DNA of 64,000 bases from the NCBI RefSeq assembly GCF_016808335.1, contig NC_053141.1, positions 19,723,756 to 19,787,755 on the forward strand, in the 5' to 3' direction. Under the pieces are notes generated by a model that saw only the letters and a list, made by a program, of their open reading frames with translations, searched no databases and was not told where the DNA came from. Positions 10,447-22,322 of this stretch are shown piece after piece (position 1 is the first letter of the stretch; each line of letters starts with the position of its first letter). Both the position numbers and the translations under genes were made by a program. Source of the stretch: Panicum virgatum (lineage: Eukaryota; Streptophyta; Magnoliopsida; Poales; Poaceae).

Positions 10447-13400
10447 ATGTCGAGCAAGATGCAGTTTCAAGTTTTTTTTGGTGACTACAGTGTTTTGTAT
10501 GGACCAAATGGAGTAGATTTGTCAGCATTTAACTGCACATCTAGTGGTATAGATAAACCTCTAGAGAGGAGTTTCGGATCCATATACAAGTGGCTGCAGC
10601 GTGATTTCCGGGTTGATCCGGAGACCCATCTGATGACCGTGCACGGTCTTGTGAATTGGGTGGTAGACGGTGAGCAATGGGAATTGATGATGATACACAA
10701 CACTGCGGAGTGGCAGAAGTACATGCAAGCAGCTCTAGAGCGTGGGTGGCCTTTGGCCATTCTTGTTCAGACTCGAGAGAAGACACAACCGCAAACCCAA
10801 CATGGTGAAGATAAAGCCACTACGAGTAGACAAGGAGACCCCAATTATGTTGAGGAAGATGAGTCAGAACAGATAGAGAACCAAAACATCGAACCACAGG
10901 GTCTTGCTGACGAGGGAGAGAGGATACAAAGCATCGTGGAGGAGATGGAGTCAGAAGACCAAGCTACAATGGACATGGAAGAAGATGACTGGTCATCTGA
11001 TGATGAGCAGTACGCATTGCCAAAAGAGTGGAAAGAGCATGGTTTTGGCAATCCTGTGGTAGAGGACGTACGTCATCAGGAATGGGAGTACAGAGGGAAT
11101 GAGGTAGTGCAGGGTGCTACATATCCCACCATTGATGCTGTGAAAGATGCCGTGAAGCTCTGGGCAGTATCTCTGAAGAGAGAATTTAGAGTCGTGAAGT
11201 CTGGCCGAAAAGAATACGAGGTGAAGTGTGTGAATGATGGTTGTCCATGGCGTGTGCACGCATTCAAGGGCAAATGGAAATCCAATTGGAAATGTTCTAT
11301 TGTGACAGAGCATACTTGTTTCATGTTCGAAGTTCAGCCTTCGCATCGCAATATATCATCTGAGTTTGTAGCAAAGCATATTTATGGGTTGATTATGGAC
11401 AACCTTAATTATGAGCCAAAAATGATTGTTCGATACATTGAACAAACTTACCAGTACAACATTGGTTATATGAAGGCATGGCGGGCCAAACAAAAGGTGT
11501 TTGAGATGCGGTTTGGCACGTATGAGGCATCCTATGATAACCTACCTCAAATGTTATCCTATGTTATTTCTAGAAACCCTGGAAGTTTCTATTACACTTA
11601 CCTCATGCCAACCGCGAGGAGGGGACAAAGCTTTCTGCTTCGAGCCTTCTTTTGCCTAGGTACATGTGTGAGAGCTTTTCAGTATTGTCTTCCGGTTTTA
11701 TGCATTGATGGGACATTTTTGACTGGAAGGTACAAAGGGCAGATACTCACCGCAATCGGGGTAGACTGCAACCACCAAATAGTACCGGTCGTCTTTGCAT
11801 TTGTTGTGAATGAGAACACAGAAAGTTGGTATTGGTTCCTTGAACGAGTGAAGATTCATGTTGTTGCCGCCCGTCCAGATGTGTGCCTTATAAGTGAGAG
11901 GCACGCAGGTCTGCTACAAGCAATTATGAAATTATAAGTCGGAAATGGAACAACGCCTCCATTATGGCCAGATGTGCAAAACAGGTGGTGCATTAGGCAT
12001 ATGGGTGCAAACTTCTTTGACCACTTCAAGAACAAGGAACTAAAGGACTTGTTCAAGAGGTTGTGCACTCAGAATCAGCAGCGAAAATTCAATGCTTTGT
12101 GGCAGATGCTTGATCAGCTAATTGCGGAGCAAGTGAAGGCAAGGGCAGCAGGAACCAGCAGTAGCCAGTCTGCAGATGCAAGGGCTTCTTTGGAGAAGCC
12201 ATTTTCGCACTGGATTCGAGGTGCACCGAAGGAGAAATGATCATTCCTTTATGATACAGACAGAATGCGGTACGGTATCCAGACAACAAACCACACAGAG
12301 TGTTTCAATATGGTGATGCGATGTTGTCGTGGCTTTCCTCTCGTGGGAATTGTTGAGTTCATCATGTATGGATGCATGAAGTATTTCAGAGAGCGATACA
12401 TGGCTGCAACCATAAACATGAGCAACCCCCAAATTCAGTTTTGCACAAGAGTGACACAATATATGCAAGACAAGATAGCAAAGGCCAGACAGCATCGCGT
12501 CCTATCAACGGGTACAAGGGAGCATAGATTTGAGGTGCTATGCAAGGATAGAACTGGTCGTGGCATCCGTAGAGATAGGGTGGTGCAAGAGAGTTTAATT
12601 AGAGCAGATGGCACTGCCCTCTGCACCTGCATGAAGCCAAAGTTATTGCATTTGCCCTGTTCACACATCATTGCCGTTTGTGCAGAATCTGGGTTGCAGC
12701 CAGGAGTATTTGTGTCACCCTATTTCAGCAAGGAGGCAGCTACATCCACCTAGGGACATGAAATATATGGGATTGGCATAGTTAGACCCTTTATTACGGA
12801 CCGGGAGGTTAAAACTTATGTTCCTGATCCAGCCGCTAAGAAAGGCAAAGGCCGTCGTCAGACGCGTCATATAAGAAATGGTATGGACGAGTCCGAGTCA
12901 GGCAAGGCACAAAAGCGTTGCAGCCAATGTGGAGCATTGGGTCACAACTACAAAAGGTGTCCTCAGAATGCAATTCACAGTGATGCAGACGCTGGTCCTT
13001 CTGGAAATCCAACAGATGGAGCACCTCCTACGTTCAGACCATCATTGCCGAGAATTGCTCGTGGAAGGCACTCAGTGTCGTGATTCAAGGCATTGTAAGT
13101 TCATTCTGTCGACTCGGTGCTGTTGCTTGGTGGCACAATCCAAAACATATAAGGCGTTATATTGTTGAATGTGTTTCTATACGTATGTTTACCTTTGTAC
13201 TAATCGTGCAACCCTATTTGAATGTTTTAATGCAGGTATGGGCTCGTTGCTAGACCCTATTATCGACGCGAGCCACCGGTCTTTCGCCACAGCAGTTCAG
13301 CGCCGAGCCCTTGGAGTTCTACGACCGCGCCCACAGTTTGGACAGCGACAGGAGTTTCCGGTGACCACGGCTTTGGACCGAGTCGATCAGCACAACCACA

Positions 13401-14613
13401 GGTAATTATGAATGCACTTGTATTATTCAATCGTATCGAATCTAACGATTTTTCGTCTACCACATTCGTAGGTTGTCGAGGAGTGGCATGCCGTGCTCAG
13501 CCGTTTGGCTCACCACGATGCAGCCGTGGTTGGAGCAATGGGACGACGCAGATGAGAACGTGGTCGAGCCGACAGGACCACACACAGACAGCTCTTTCAG
13601 GGCTTACCTCACCTAGTACTTGCCTCGGACTCGGGCTCGTTTGGTCTTTCCTGACATGAACCCGCAGCCACACCAGGCGAGTCTTCGGGATGGCTACGCC
13701 CAGCACCACGTGGAGGCACTAACTGGCGTGGTGAGTCTCTTCATAGTGTTTGCGAATGGATTCAAATTCATAATATTATTCAGCATGCAAGTAAATTTTC
13801 CATTACTAAAATGAATGCAGTTTCGACTTTGCAACATGATGGAGGCGGACTGCTCCGCTTACCTAACGAGGGTGGATCACAGTTCCCCTATGACCCAGGT
13901 TGAGCAGAGAGAAGCATGGTCCAGGCACCGTGACCACTTGCATACAGTACTTCACAATTTCGGTAGCTGTGTGGACTATGAAGAGAGCCAAGGATCGTCC
14001 CAGGCCTCGACGTCCTTCCCGTGTCCGGCGACGACGCACGAGTCGACCTCTCAGCCAGATCAGGGACACCAGTGGAACACTACTGCAGGTAACGTGGATA
14101 CTAAATTTAAATAATATCAGTTCTTGCTATACTTTTACTAATCGACACAAACAGGATTCGGTCCCTCTTCTTCCTTCGGCCATACTGGCCATTGGGGCCA
14201 ACAAGGATCCCACTTCGTCCCACAGCAGGGGATGGGAATGTTTGGAGGGACACCGCCAGTTGGGGGACCGTATCCAGGGATGGGACCGCCGCCATCGACA
14301 CCAGCCTACCCAGGTTAGCTTATGATTCATATGTCATTTTCTACATGTACAAGTGAACTACAATAGTGTACGCTGACGTGCAAGTTTTTTATGCGTAGGA
14401 TTCTATCCAGATGCGGGCGTTAGACCTTCTTCCTCAGCACAACTTGGTACATAACACTCTCAATTTTTCACAAAGTTAAGATGCAACATATGTTGGTTCA
14501 CATTTACATATTACGCAGGGTTCGTCTCAAACACGTTCGTTCCAGATAGCGGTGGCTTCAACTTAGAAGACCTCGACAACTTCACTTCCCACTCACGCCG
14601 CGGAGCAAGGTGA
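10447..14613 (+). pseudogene. MULE transposase (MURA-type) pseudogene, seven exons
   Basis: I read exons 10447-13094, 13236-13401, 13472-13730, 13821-14088, 14155-14313, 14399-14446 and 14519-14613, all with GT-AG borders. The product has an acidic N-terminal region, then a DNA-binding zinc-finger-like region (around VKCVNDGCPWRVHA). The MULE catalytic core follows, with the first Asp in LCIDGTFLTGRYKG and the Glu in NHTECFNMV. It ends with a SWIM finger (CTCMKPKLLHLPCSHII), a CCHC knuckle (CSQCGALGHNYKRC) and a Gly/Pro-rich tail. The second catalytic Asp position reads ISERHAGL, where the family usually has SDRHAGL. Stops at 11935, 12238, 12751, 13081 and 13614, plus one extra base near 13533, kill it. 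The element once encoded its own cut-and-paste enzyme. Confidence 0.92.
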
Positions 14614-15035
14614 CCCCGATGTCTTGGGCTCTTCATAGCTAGGAGAAGCACCACTTGGTTACTCTCAGCAGCAGACACCACATCCTTCTTTGCGTCCTCA
14701 GTGACAACTAAGGTCTCCGGATCGTCACCTACTCGCAGGGCCATGTCCATGCCCAGCAGAGGGCGATGAGGGTCCGACACCGTCGGGGTGGCTAGATATT
14801 GCTTATGTTTGTATCTCGTATGTTTCTTTGTAATGACATAGTGGCCAAACGTTTATGTCTTATGGTAGCAACGATGTTGTCTTCTCGTTGTTATTAACTA
14901 CTTTTCATGCATACGCCTCTGTTCTCTCGCGCATTTTCCATTACATACGAATTATATACATTGAAACCGTAAACTAACATTTATTTATACACAACAAATG
15001 CAAACTTCCGTGTTCAGTACAGCACATATCATAGA
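14614..15035. other. Spacer between the convergent MULE genes
   Basis: About 420 bp between the two stop codons, holding the 3' leaders of both genes. Poly(A)-signal-like AT-rich words occur on both strands. No separate feature is seen. Confidence 0.5.
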
Positions 15036-16010
15036 TCATGTCATGAAATCATCTACATCGTCATCCGAGTTCTCATAGGGTGGTGTTGCACCAGAGTTTG
15101 AAGACTTGGACGAATCTCCTCCGGTTCTCTGATCATATCTTGGAGCCAAGGTTTGGGGGGCATAAAATCATCATCGTCGTCATCCCAGTTAACACAAGAT
15201 GGTGCTGAAGGTGGTGCGTTACGACTGGACGAACCTCTGGTTCCCTGATCAGGTCTTGGAGGCCAAGGGTTGGGGGCATGAAATCATCATCGTCGTCCCA
15301 GGTAACACAAGATGGTGCTGCAGGTGGTCGAGTACGACTGGACGAACCTCCGGTTTGCTGATCAGGTCTTGGAGGCCATGGTTTGGGTGGCATGAAATCA
15401 TCTTGGTCGTCGCCGAGGTTAACAGAAGTTTGTGATGCAGGTGGTGCAGTATGACTTGATAAACTTCCGGATCTCTGTTCATGCAGACGCAAAGTTGTAT
15501 TACCCGACGATCTTCAGCACTTACTTTGTCTAGTTTGACGCATAGGGCCACCGAAGATTAATACCAATTTATGGAAATTGGGTATTAATTTGTTAATCAA
15601 CTCCGTGTCCTTAGGAAAATCCATGCATATAAATACATAATAATATTATAGTTTCAAAAAAAAATGAATTAAAAAAAATTAAAGATTAGATCTGAATGAA
15701 AGTTACCTTAATGTGTATCTCATACTTTCTAAGAATCCTATAACATTAAGATGATTCGCAAGTTCACATATACGCATGTATACCTTACGGCGTTCTAGCA
15801 GGTGTCCCTTTAGATCTTGCGTTGTAATACCATGAAACAGTGTGCAAACTTGAAACCCTAATACTTTGGCCATAACCATCTCTATCGTACCATCCGCAAG
15901 TGGATCCAACTTCTTTCTAAACACAAGATCTTTCACGATATCAAGCATTATAGTAGATTTCTCTTCGGTCCAAAAAAACCTCCAAAATTGGAGGCAGCCA
16001 TGGCGAAATG
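15036..16010 (-). pseudogene. MULE second gene, Myb/SANT-like DNA-binding protein
   Basis: A two-exon gene on the - strand, convergent with the transposase. Exon 1 is 16010-15707: acceptor TTATTTCAG before it, ATG at 16001, donor GTAACT after it. Exon 2 is about 15540-15036 and ends in TGA at 15036-15038. After a short start the protein reads FFWTEEKSTIMLDIVKDLV, continues through a helical region and ends in HLLERRKVYMRICEL. This is the pattern of the Myb/SANT-like domain. Exon 2 encodes repeats with DDDDDFMPPKPWPP and SSSR blocks, acidic and proline-rich. The frame from the ATG is broken at the T run 15972-15978, and the repeats also slip frame. Its role was probably DNA binding or transposase partnering; that is inference. 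Confidence 0.66.
15131..15475 (-). repeat. About 114-bp coding tandem repeat, three copies
   Basis: Three units of about 113-116 bp start at 15131, 15247 and 15360 with GATCA(T/G)(A/G)TCTTGGAG, and a degenerate fourth lies downstream near 15475. Each encodes about 38 residues (acidic DDDD, then FMPPKPWPPRPDQ, then GGSSSR). Unit lengths not divisible by three show that the frame has slipped between copies. Confidence 0.75.
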
Positions 16011-16107
16011 CTGAAATAACAATAGCTACTATTATTCTAATATTAAGATTCAATATTTCAATATATGAAGATTACTTCTACTCTGATTCATAAGAAAATC
16101 ACAATGA

Positions 16108-16498
16108 AAGGTCAAACGTTAATACCTGCAGATCACAGATGCACACTCCGGCAAGGCTTCGCCGCTTTCCTTCTTCTCATCCCTCTCTTTTTTTTCTATT
16201 TTTTCTGGAATTTTTTTAGAATAGAATGAGGGGTGAGAGGGGAGGGGTGGTTTAAATAGGGCAACCATGCCCTGTCGCCAGTTGGGGGGGGGGGGGCGGC
16301 AACCGGCCCCGTCGTCCCAAGGGCGGGCGACCGGTGCCCCCCCGCGCCCCGGCCCCGCCTGCCCCCCGCGCCATTTGCCCCCTGTCGCCCGTAGGGGGGG
16401 GGGGGCGACCGGGCAACGGGCGGCACAGGGGTATATTTGTAATTTATCCAAACGGGCATATATTTTTATTTTTTTTAAATATAGAAATGAAAAAAGCG
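16108..16498 (-). repeat. MULE right terminal inverted repeat
   Basis: Inverse of 9545-9882, with about 45 extra bases and two long G runs (near 16287 and 16398). On the - strand it carries the same CTGCAG/GTATTAAC donor-like junction, here serving the convergent gene. Its acceptor TTATTTCAG lies just before 16010. Confidence 0.85.
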
Positions 16499-16508
16499 CA
16501 CCTAAGGA

Positions 16509-18257
16509 CAAAGCTGCACAGGCCCACAATGTCTCTTTTCTGGGCTCACATGGAACAAGTGCTAGTGAAAGAAACAAGGCACCCTATGGGCCTACAATGT
16601 CTCTTTTCTGATGAAATCAGTCTTACCGGTGATGAATAGTAGTTAATGGTCACACCGGTATTAGTATGGACTTCGGAATTTCAATCAAAATTTAGTCAAA
16701 TTTCAAAAATTTCAGCCGAAACTATGCCTACCGGTCTTACCGGTAGCCTCCATATTTTTGTTTAAAACCAGTAGCTTAAACACTACTAATGGCTTTTGTT
16801 CACATTAACTTTTTTTTTTGAAGGGTGTTCACATTAACTCAGGATCTTTCTGGCGAATGTATCGGCACTACAAATCCTTGCATGGATGAATTTGTAAAAA
16901 TGAAAATACCAATCGAACATTTTTACTCCTGCAGAAATCTAGTTGGACCTCTGAGGATAGATCGTACTGCAAGTTGTTTTTCTCCCATCAACTTGAGAGA
17001 GCATATTTTTGAACTCGTTACTTAATCAGAGGACTCAAACAAAAGGTTCTAAATATATTCACGTGCTAAACCCAAGACCTTGTGAAGACTGAAGGCGACA
17101 GGCATGTATGGACCAGGTTGGTGAAGGGAGCCTGTATCTGATGAGTACGTTTGTGCACGAGGGATCGCCATGGGTTGTCACTCGTCAGAGGACGGAGGTT
17201 CACTCGTCAGAGGACGGAGGTGACGATCTGACATGGTCCCAGCTTAGTGACTTGGGATACGTCGAGTCAGGGAAGGGAGAGAGAAAAAATACTGTGCGCT
17301 ACACTATACCACGCGTATACAGCTAAAAATTGTATTGCAGAAACTCTATATTTATTTTAAGCCTTTTCTATAAATATTATATGCAAACAGATAAACATGT
17401 AAGACACCCTTATTACAGTAGTTTTGATGATAAAATAATGGTACTCATTTCACTTTACTTTTGAATGAAAATGAATAGTGTTTGTTCAAAGTTTGAGAAA
17501 AAAAGCTAATAACAAATATTATAGAACAGACTACAGACTGAATATGTAATTTTTTTGATAACGAGCATCATAAATAGTCCTCTAAGACATGCACAAAAAA
17601 AATTGTATGTAATAGTATGGAGATTGGTAATGTGCAGGAAGATTGGTCCTGTGGTGATGGTCCTGCAATTACAAAGTTATACAGCTGGGGATTCCTTTCC
17701 TACTCGTTCACATCTCCACGCGAACGTTGTGCCAAGAGCGAAACATTGTGCAAACCAAGCGTAGCTCATCGGTTATTAAGATTCATGCGGTGGAACCTGC
17801 CCATCTGGTTCGAGTCCTTGACTTGCATGGGTGCTTGCATTTTTTTGAATTTATTCTAAAATTTAACGGGCGCTACTTTTTCTAGTGGCAGGCGATTTGC
17901 TTATTAATAACGAGGCGCCTATGGTGATTTCAAGGATCTACCTTCTCAGTCTTTCAGATGTGCTTGTAGGCTATCGTGTGCGTGCATTCATAGGGTTGCA
18001 TGCGTGTTTGTAAATGTCTGCATATTGTATTTCAGAAAAAATATGAGTCCCACCTTATCTGGAGCGGCAGAGAAAATGTCCTCATAATTTATGCGCTTGT
18101 TAGCATTTCAATTCACAGACAATGCTGATATTTCGATCGACTATCGTTTTACGTCAAGTGCGTGACAAGGAGCACGTGTTCTGCGAGGGTGACGGTGAGC
18201 ACGTTTTTTAAATCCTAAACGATGGGCAAATAGGTCATTTCGTTCTTTCCCCGACCT
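16509..18257. other. Intergenic between MULE and ADC pseudogene
   Basis: No convincing gene. Visible are the end of duplication copy B (16509-16545), a 21-bp direct repeat ending AATGTCTCTTTTCTG (16522-16542; 16590-16610), and a 22-bp perfect tandem duplication with CACTCGTCAGAGGACGGAGG (17178-17223). AT-rich stretches with ACCGGT words near 16620-16745 may be further transposon debris. Confidence 0.5.
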
Positions 18258-19576
18258 CTATATAACGCATGCAGATGCAGTCTACATTCCACGCACCATT
18301 ACAGCCACTGAAATCAATCTAAGCATCTCTCCTTCTCTCTGATCAACCACAGCTTCTGGTATGGTCTTGTTACATCCCCAGTAGGAGTATTATATTATTT
18401 CCTCGCTCTCTTCAATTTATCCATTTGTTAACGGTTGCTATGTTACATTTCTCTCGAGATGCTATTTATGTACAGTAGTTCATTTCAAACGTTTACGTAT
18501 TAGCTAGTGGCAACTTTTCCCTTCCAGAAGACAGAATCACAGAAATCCATAAGGCTCGGAAACTGTCAGCATATTTTTGCAATTTCATTATTTCTACCGT
18601 TTTACGATTTCTCTAGAATCTGTGAGAAAAAGGGATGTGCGATGCACTTTTTCTGGAAAAAAATAAGAAAAAGAATGGTAGGAACTGATATATTTTCCAA
18701 GTTAACGCAATTGTATGGATAGAACATACCGGCAAAATAGCAATTTTGGTCCCTCAACTTTATGGTAAGAGTTAAATTTATCCCTCAACTTTCAAATTGA
18801 CCAATATAGTCCCTCAATTTTCTTTTTAGGGTCATAATTGTCCTTATGCTGATATTATACACCATAATATTATGAGATAAATGCGAAAAGTCCTTTTCAC
18901 CCTTGGCTTGTTCCCCTCCTTAATTTCTACTCTTTATGCACCCGCAATACAATGCGATGCATGGATAAATAAAATTATATATTCCAATTTAACACTTGTG
19001 ATGTTCAGCTCCTAAATGCATTGATGCTCATGCCACTACACTGATTTGCTGATTTGCTTGCAAACCAAATATTTTTTTAGTAATAATAAACTGTTGAGGA
19101 ATTTAGAAGGAGGAGAAGACAAGGGTAAAAAGGACTTTTTGCATAAGTCTCATATTATTATGGAGTATAGTACAAGGATAAGTTTGACCAAAAATGAAAG
19201 TTGAGGCATTATATTGGACTATCCAAAAGTTGAGGGACGAACTTAACCATCAGATCAAAATTGAGGGAGCAAAACGTCTATTTTGCCGAACATATATTTA
19301 ACTGAAGATTTGTGGCAGACCTATGTGGTGAAAACGAGCCAATAATGCAAGTGCTGAAAATTTAAAGAGGTCGTTACAAGCGTTGAAATCATAGCTTAGA
19401 ACATTTTCAAACACAGCTTACAACAAATCCAAAAGGCATTTAGTACTCGAATTTTAATTGTCCGACACTTGACCCATTTTCTGCCAACATGTCCTCCAGT
19501 CCACTTTCGATTTCACCAAACCATCTTACTGTGTCTTTGGACGACAGGCCATCACGCACTTCGGCACTTGCCTACC
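18258..19576 (+). promoter_or_regulatory. ADC TATA box, leader exon and 5'-UTR intron
   Basis: TATA box CTATATAA at about 18258-18265. A leader exon of about 18290-18358 ends at a GTATGG donor. The long leader intron contains a MITE. A likely acceptor (GGACGACAG) ends at about 19548, just before the ATG at 19577. Plant arginine decarboxylase genes commonly have an uninterrupted coding region with a long 5' leader, which this resembles. Confidence 0.55.
18731..19287. mobile_element. Inverted-repeat MITE, probably Mutator-like
   Basis: A 557-bp element with ends GGCAAAATAG and CTATTTTGCC. The TIR continues inward as recurrent GTCCCTCAACTTT words on both sides. Its flanks GAACATACC (18722-18730) and GAACATATA (19288-19296) match at 7 of 9 positions, which suggests a decayed 9-bp target duplication. 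It lies in the leader intron of the ADC pseudogene and has no ORF. Confidence 0.8.
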
Positions 19577-20894
19577 ATGGCCAAGAACTACGGCCAGCTC
19601 TACAACATCCTCGGCTGGGGTGAGCCCTACTTCACGGTGAACTCCAAGGGCCACCTCTGCGCTAAGCCCCATGGCCGCGAGACGGCGCAGGGGCAGGAGA
19701 TCGTGCACTCCGTCATCGAGGAGGTCTTGGCGGGCACGACCAGCGACAACAAGAAAGTCCAGTTCCCCATGATCCTCCGCTTCCCCGACGTGCTCAAGGT
19801 CCGGCTCGACTCGCTCCACGCCGCGTTCAAGGACGCCATCGCCACCACCGGGTACAGGAACAGGTACCAGGGCGTGTAACCGATCAAGGTGAACCAGAAC
19901 AAGGACGTGATCCTGGACCTCGTCAGGTTTGGCTACGACGAGAGCTACGGCCTCGAGGCCGGCTCCAAGCCAGAGTTGCTCGTCGCCATGGGCTGCCTTG
20001 CCAAGGCCAAGCCCGGAGCCTACTTGGTGTGCAATGGCTACAAGGACGCGGATTTCATCGTGCTCGCGCTATCGGCGCGCGCCATGGGGCTCAACTGCAT
20101 CATCGTCATAGGCGGAGCTTCGTTAGGGCCAAAGGGGGCCATCATCGTGCTGGAGATGGAGGAGGACTTCGATCAAGCTCCGCCAGTGATCATCGTGCTG
20201 GAGATGGAGGAGGAGCTTGACATTGTCGTCGAGCAGAGCGCCAAGTTCGGCGTCGAGCCGGCCATTGGCATCCGGGCCAAGCTCCTCACCAAGATACCGG
20301 GCCACTTCGGGTCGACCGCCGGCAAGCGCGGCAAGTTCGGGCTCCTCGAGGACAAGATCTACGGCGTCGCCGAGCGGCTCAGGGAGATGGGCAAGTTGGA
20401 CTGGCTCACGATGCTCCACTTCCACATCGGCTCCATGATCCCGACCACGGAGATTGTGCGCGAGGCTGTCGGCGAGGCCGCCGGCATCTAATGCAACCTG
20501 GTGAGCCGGTACGGCGCGCCGATGACTGTGCTGGACTGCGGCGGTGGGCTCGGGGTCGACTACGACGGGACCCGGTCGAGCGACTCCGACATGTCGGTAG
20601 CATACGGGCTGGAGGAGTACGCGACCAGCGTCGTGGAGGCGGCGCGGCTCCGGTGCGACCACAGCGGCGTCGCGCACCCGGTGCTGTGCACCGAGAGTGG
20701 CCGTGCCATGGTGACGCACCACTCCATGATCATCCTCGAGGCGCTGTCGGCGATCCCGGAGCCGCTAGAGGACGAGACCTGCGACCAGCTGATGAGCAAG
20801 ATCCAGGACCTTTCTTCGAAGCAGCCGAGGATGGCAGCCACCAACGGCGACGGCGCAGGCTTGTACTCGCAGGCCGTCGAGCTCCAGAAGCAGG

Positions 20895-22322
20895 TGAAAG
20901 TGATCGGGTGCTCTAGCCTAAGAGGGGGGTGAATTAGGCAATAATAAAAACCTTGACCTATGGCTCCAATTAGTTTGCACAAAACTTAAACTTAAACATG
21001 CTATCTAGATGTGCAATTAGGTTGTTCTAGTGTGAAACCTCTATCCCAAATGAGTTTAGCAACCTATAGTCTTTCCTATCAAGAAACTATTCTATGAAAG
21101 TAAAAGTACACAAATTGCTAGTAGAAATGCGGAAGCTTAATGAGCGGGATAGGAGATAGCAAACTCTTGACGCGGGTGTTTATCTCGTGGTTCGGTTAGC
21201 CACAAAGGCACACCTACATCCACGTTGTTGTAGCACTTACTAAGAGTATTGCTACTCGGCCACCAAGTCTCTTCCGTGAACACAATCACGGTCACCTTGG
21301 CCCTGGGTTCTACTAAGGAGCTTCTCCATAAAGGATGGGGGTCTCCACGTCCCCCGCACAAAGATGTCGTCGCCGCTCCACACCAAGTCGGAGGGTCAAT
21401 GATGTTGCCGGCGAGCCTTCAAAGCTCCGAGGTGCCGGCGCACCAAGCTCTTGTTTTGGTTCACTAGAGAACCACAGCACAAAGGCTCAAGGCCTTGCAA
21501 TCTCACTCACAAAGAGCTAATCCTTTACACAACACTCTCAAAGTGTGCTAAGGGCTAAGAATATAATCTTGATGCTCTTGTATGGCTTGGAGATGTTCTT
21601 GGGTGTGTGTGGGATGTCCAGCCACTCCAGCAATCTTCAAATGGCCAGGGTGAGGCGTATATATAGGCCACCAAGTCTTGTAGCCATTGCTCCAACGGTC
21701 AGCAGAAAATCTACGTATCATCGGATGAACCGATGCCTCTGACTGGGGTAGCGTCGGTTCATCCGGTCACTCTAAGACACGAAGTAGCCGTTGAACTTCT
21801 GACTGGTGACACAGTGACCACCGGTTGAACCGATGCTTGCCCGTCGGTTAAATCGGTCACTCACAGCCTTCTTCTCTTCTGCTGACGTCAATGCACCGAC
21901 GCAATACTCCGATGCACCGTCGGTTGAACCGGTGCTGAAGAAACTTCTCCTGGGCACTTGACATCGTCTCTGGTACACAGTACGCCCAATGCACCGATGC
22001 CTTTTCTTGGACTGTTGGTTCAACCGGTGCCTATAGGCTGACTTGGCTTCGATTCCCTCCTGCACCGAACATCATAGCGTCGGTTCTTCCGACAAGCGTC
22101 GGATGCACCGATGCTTAGGCATCGGTTCTTCCGGTGCTCCTGAACCCCCGTAGGGGCGGCCCTTCGGGCCTTACTACGCCTATCTTCTCTTTCTCTTTGT
22201 CATCACTTGAACCTAAAAGCTTGAGAATGGTCATCTTAACAATCATATTAGTCCAAGTGTTGTGTTGTCATTCTATCACCAAAATCACTCGAAATGCCAT
22301 AAATGGTGCCATGTTCGTTTCA
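20895..22322 (-). mobile_element. Solo Sirevirus-like LTR inside ADC
   Basis: A 1428-bp LTR starting TGAAAGTGATCGGG and ending GTTCGTTTCA, flanked by a perfect 5-bp duplication GCAGG (20890-20894 and 22323-22327). It shares the AGGGGGGTGAATTAGG start, the GAACCTAAAAGC stretch near the end and clustered CGGTT(C/G)AACCGG-type palindromes (about 21715-22135) with the LTRs of the element at 46174-52445. It is therefore the same broad family. Orientation is inferred from that element. No internal region remains. Confidence 0.88.

Larger units (their letters stand above)
9545..16498. mobile_element. Mutator-like element (MULE) with long TIRs and two convergent genes
   Basis: About 7 kb bounded by inverted repeats of 340-390 bp and by a 10-bp direct repeat CACCTAAGGA (9535-9544 and 16499-16508), which fits the 9-11 bp target duplication of Mutator-like elements. 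The + strand carries a multi-exon transposase gene (10447-14613). The - strand carries a convergent second gene (15036-16010). The layout recalls autonomous MuDR, with each gene starting inside or just next to a terminal repeat. Both genes are broken, so the copy is dead. Flanking sequence on the two sides rejoins into copy B of the local duplication. Confidence 0.93.

Noticed and set aside
15131..15475. Regular repeats of about 114 bp considered as a CRISPR-like array
   Set aside because: Whole units repeat with no unique spacers, they are coding, and the genome is a plant.
20123..20722. 199-codon frame on the - strand inside ADC
   Set aside because: Antisense shadow of a GC-rich coding region; composition and lack of motifs argue against a gene.
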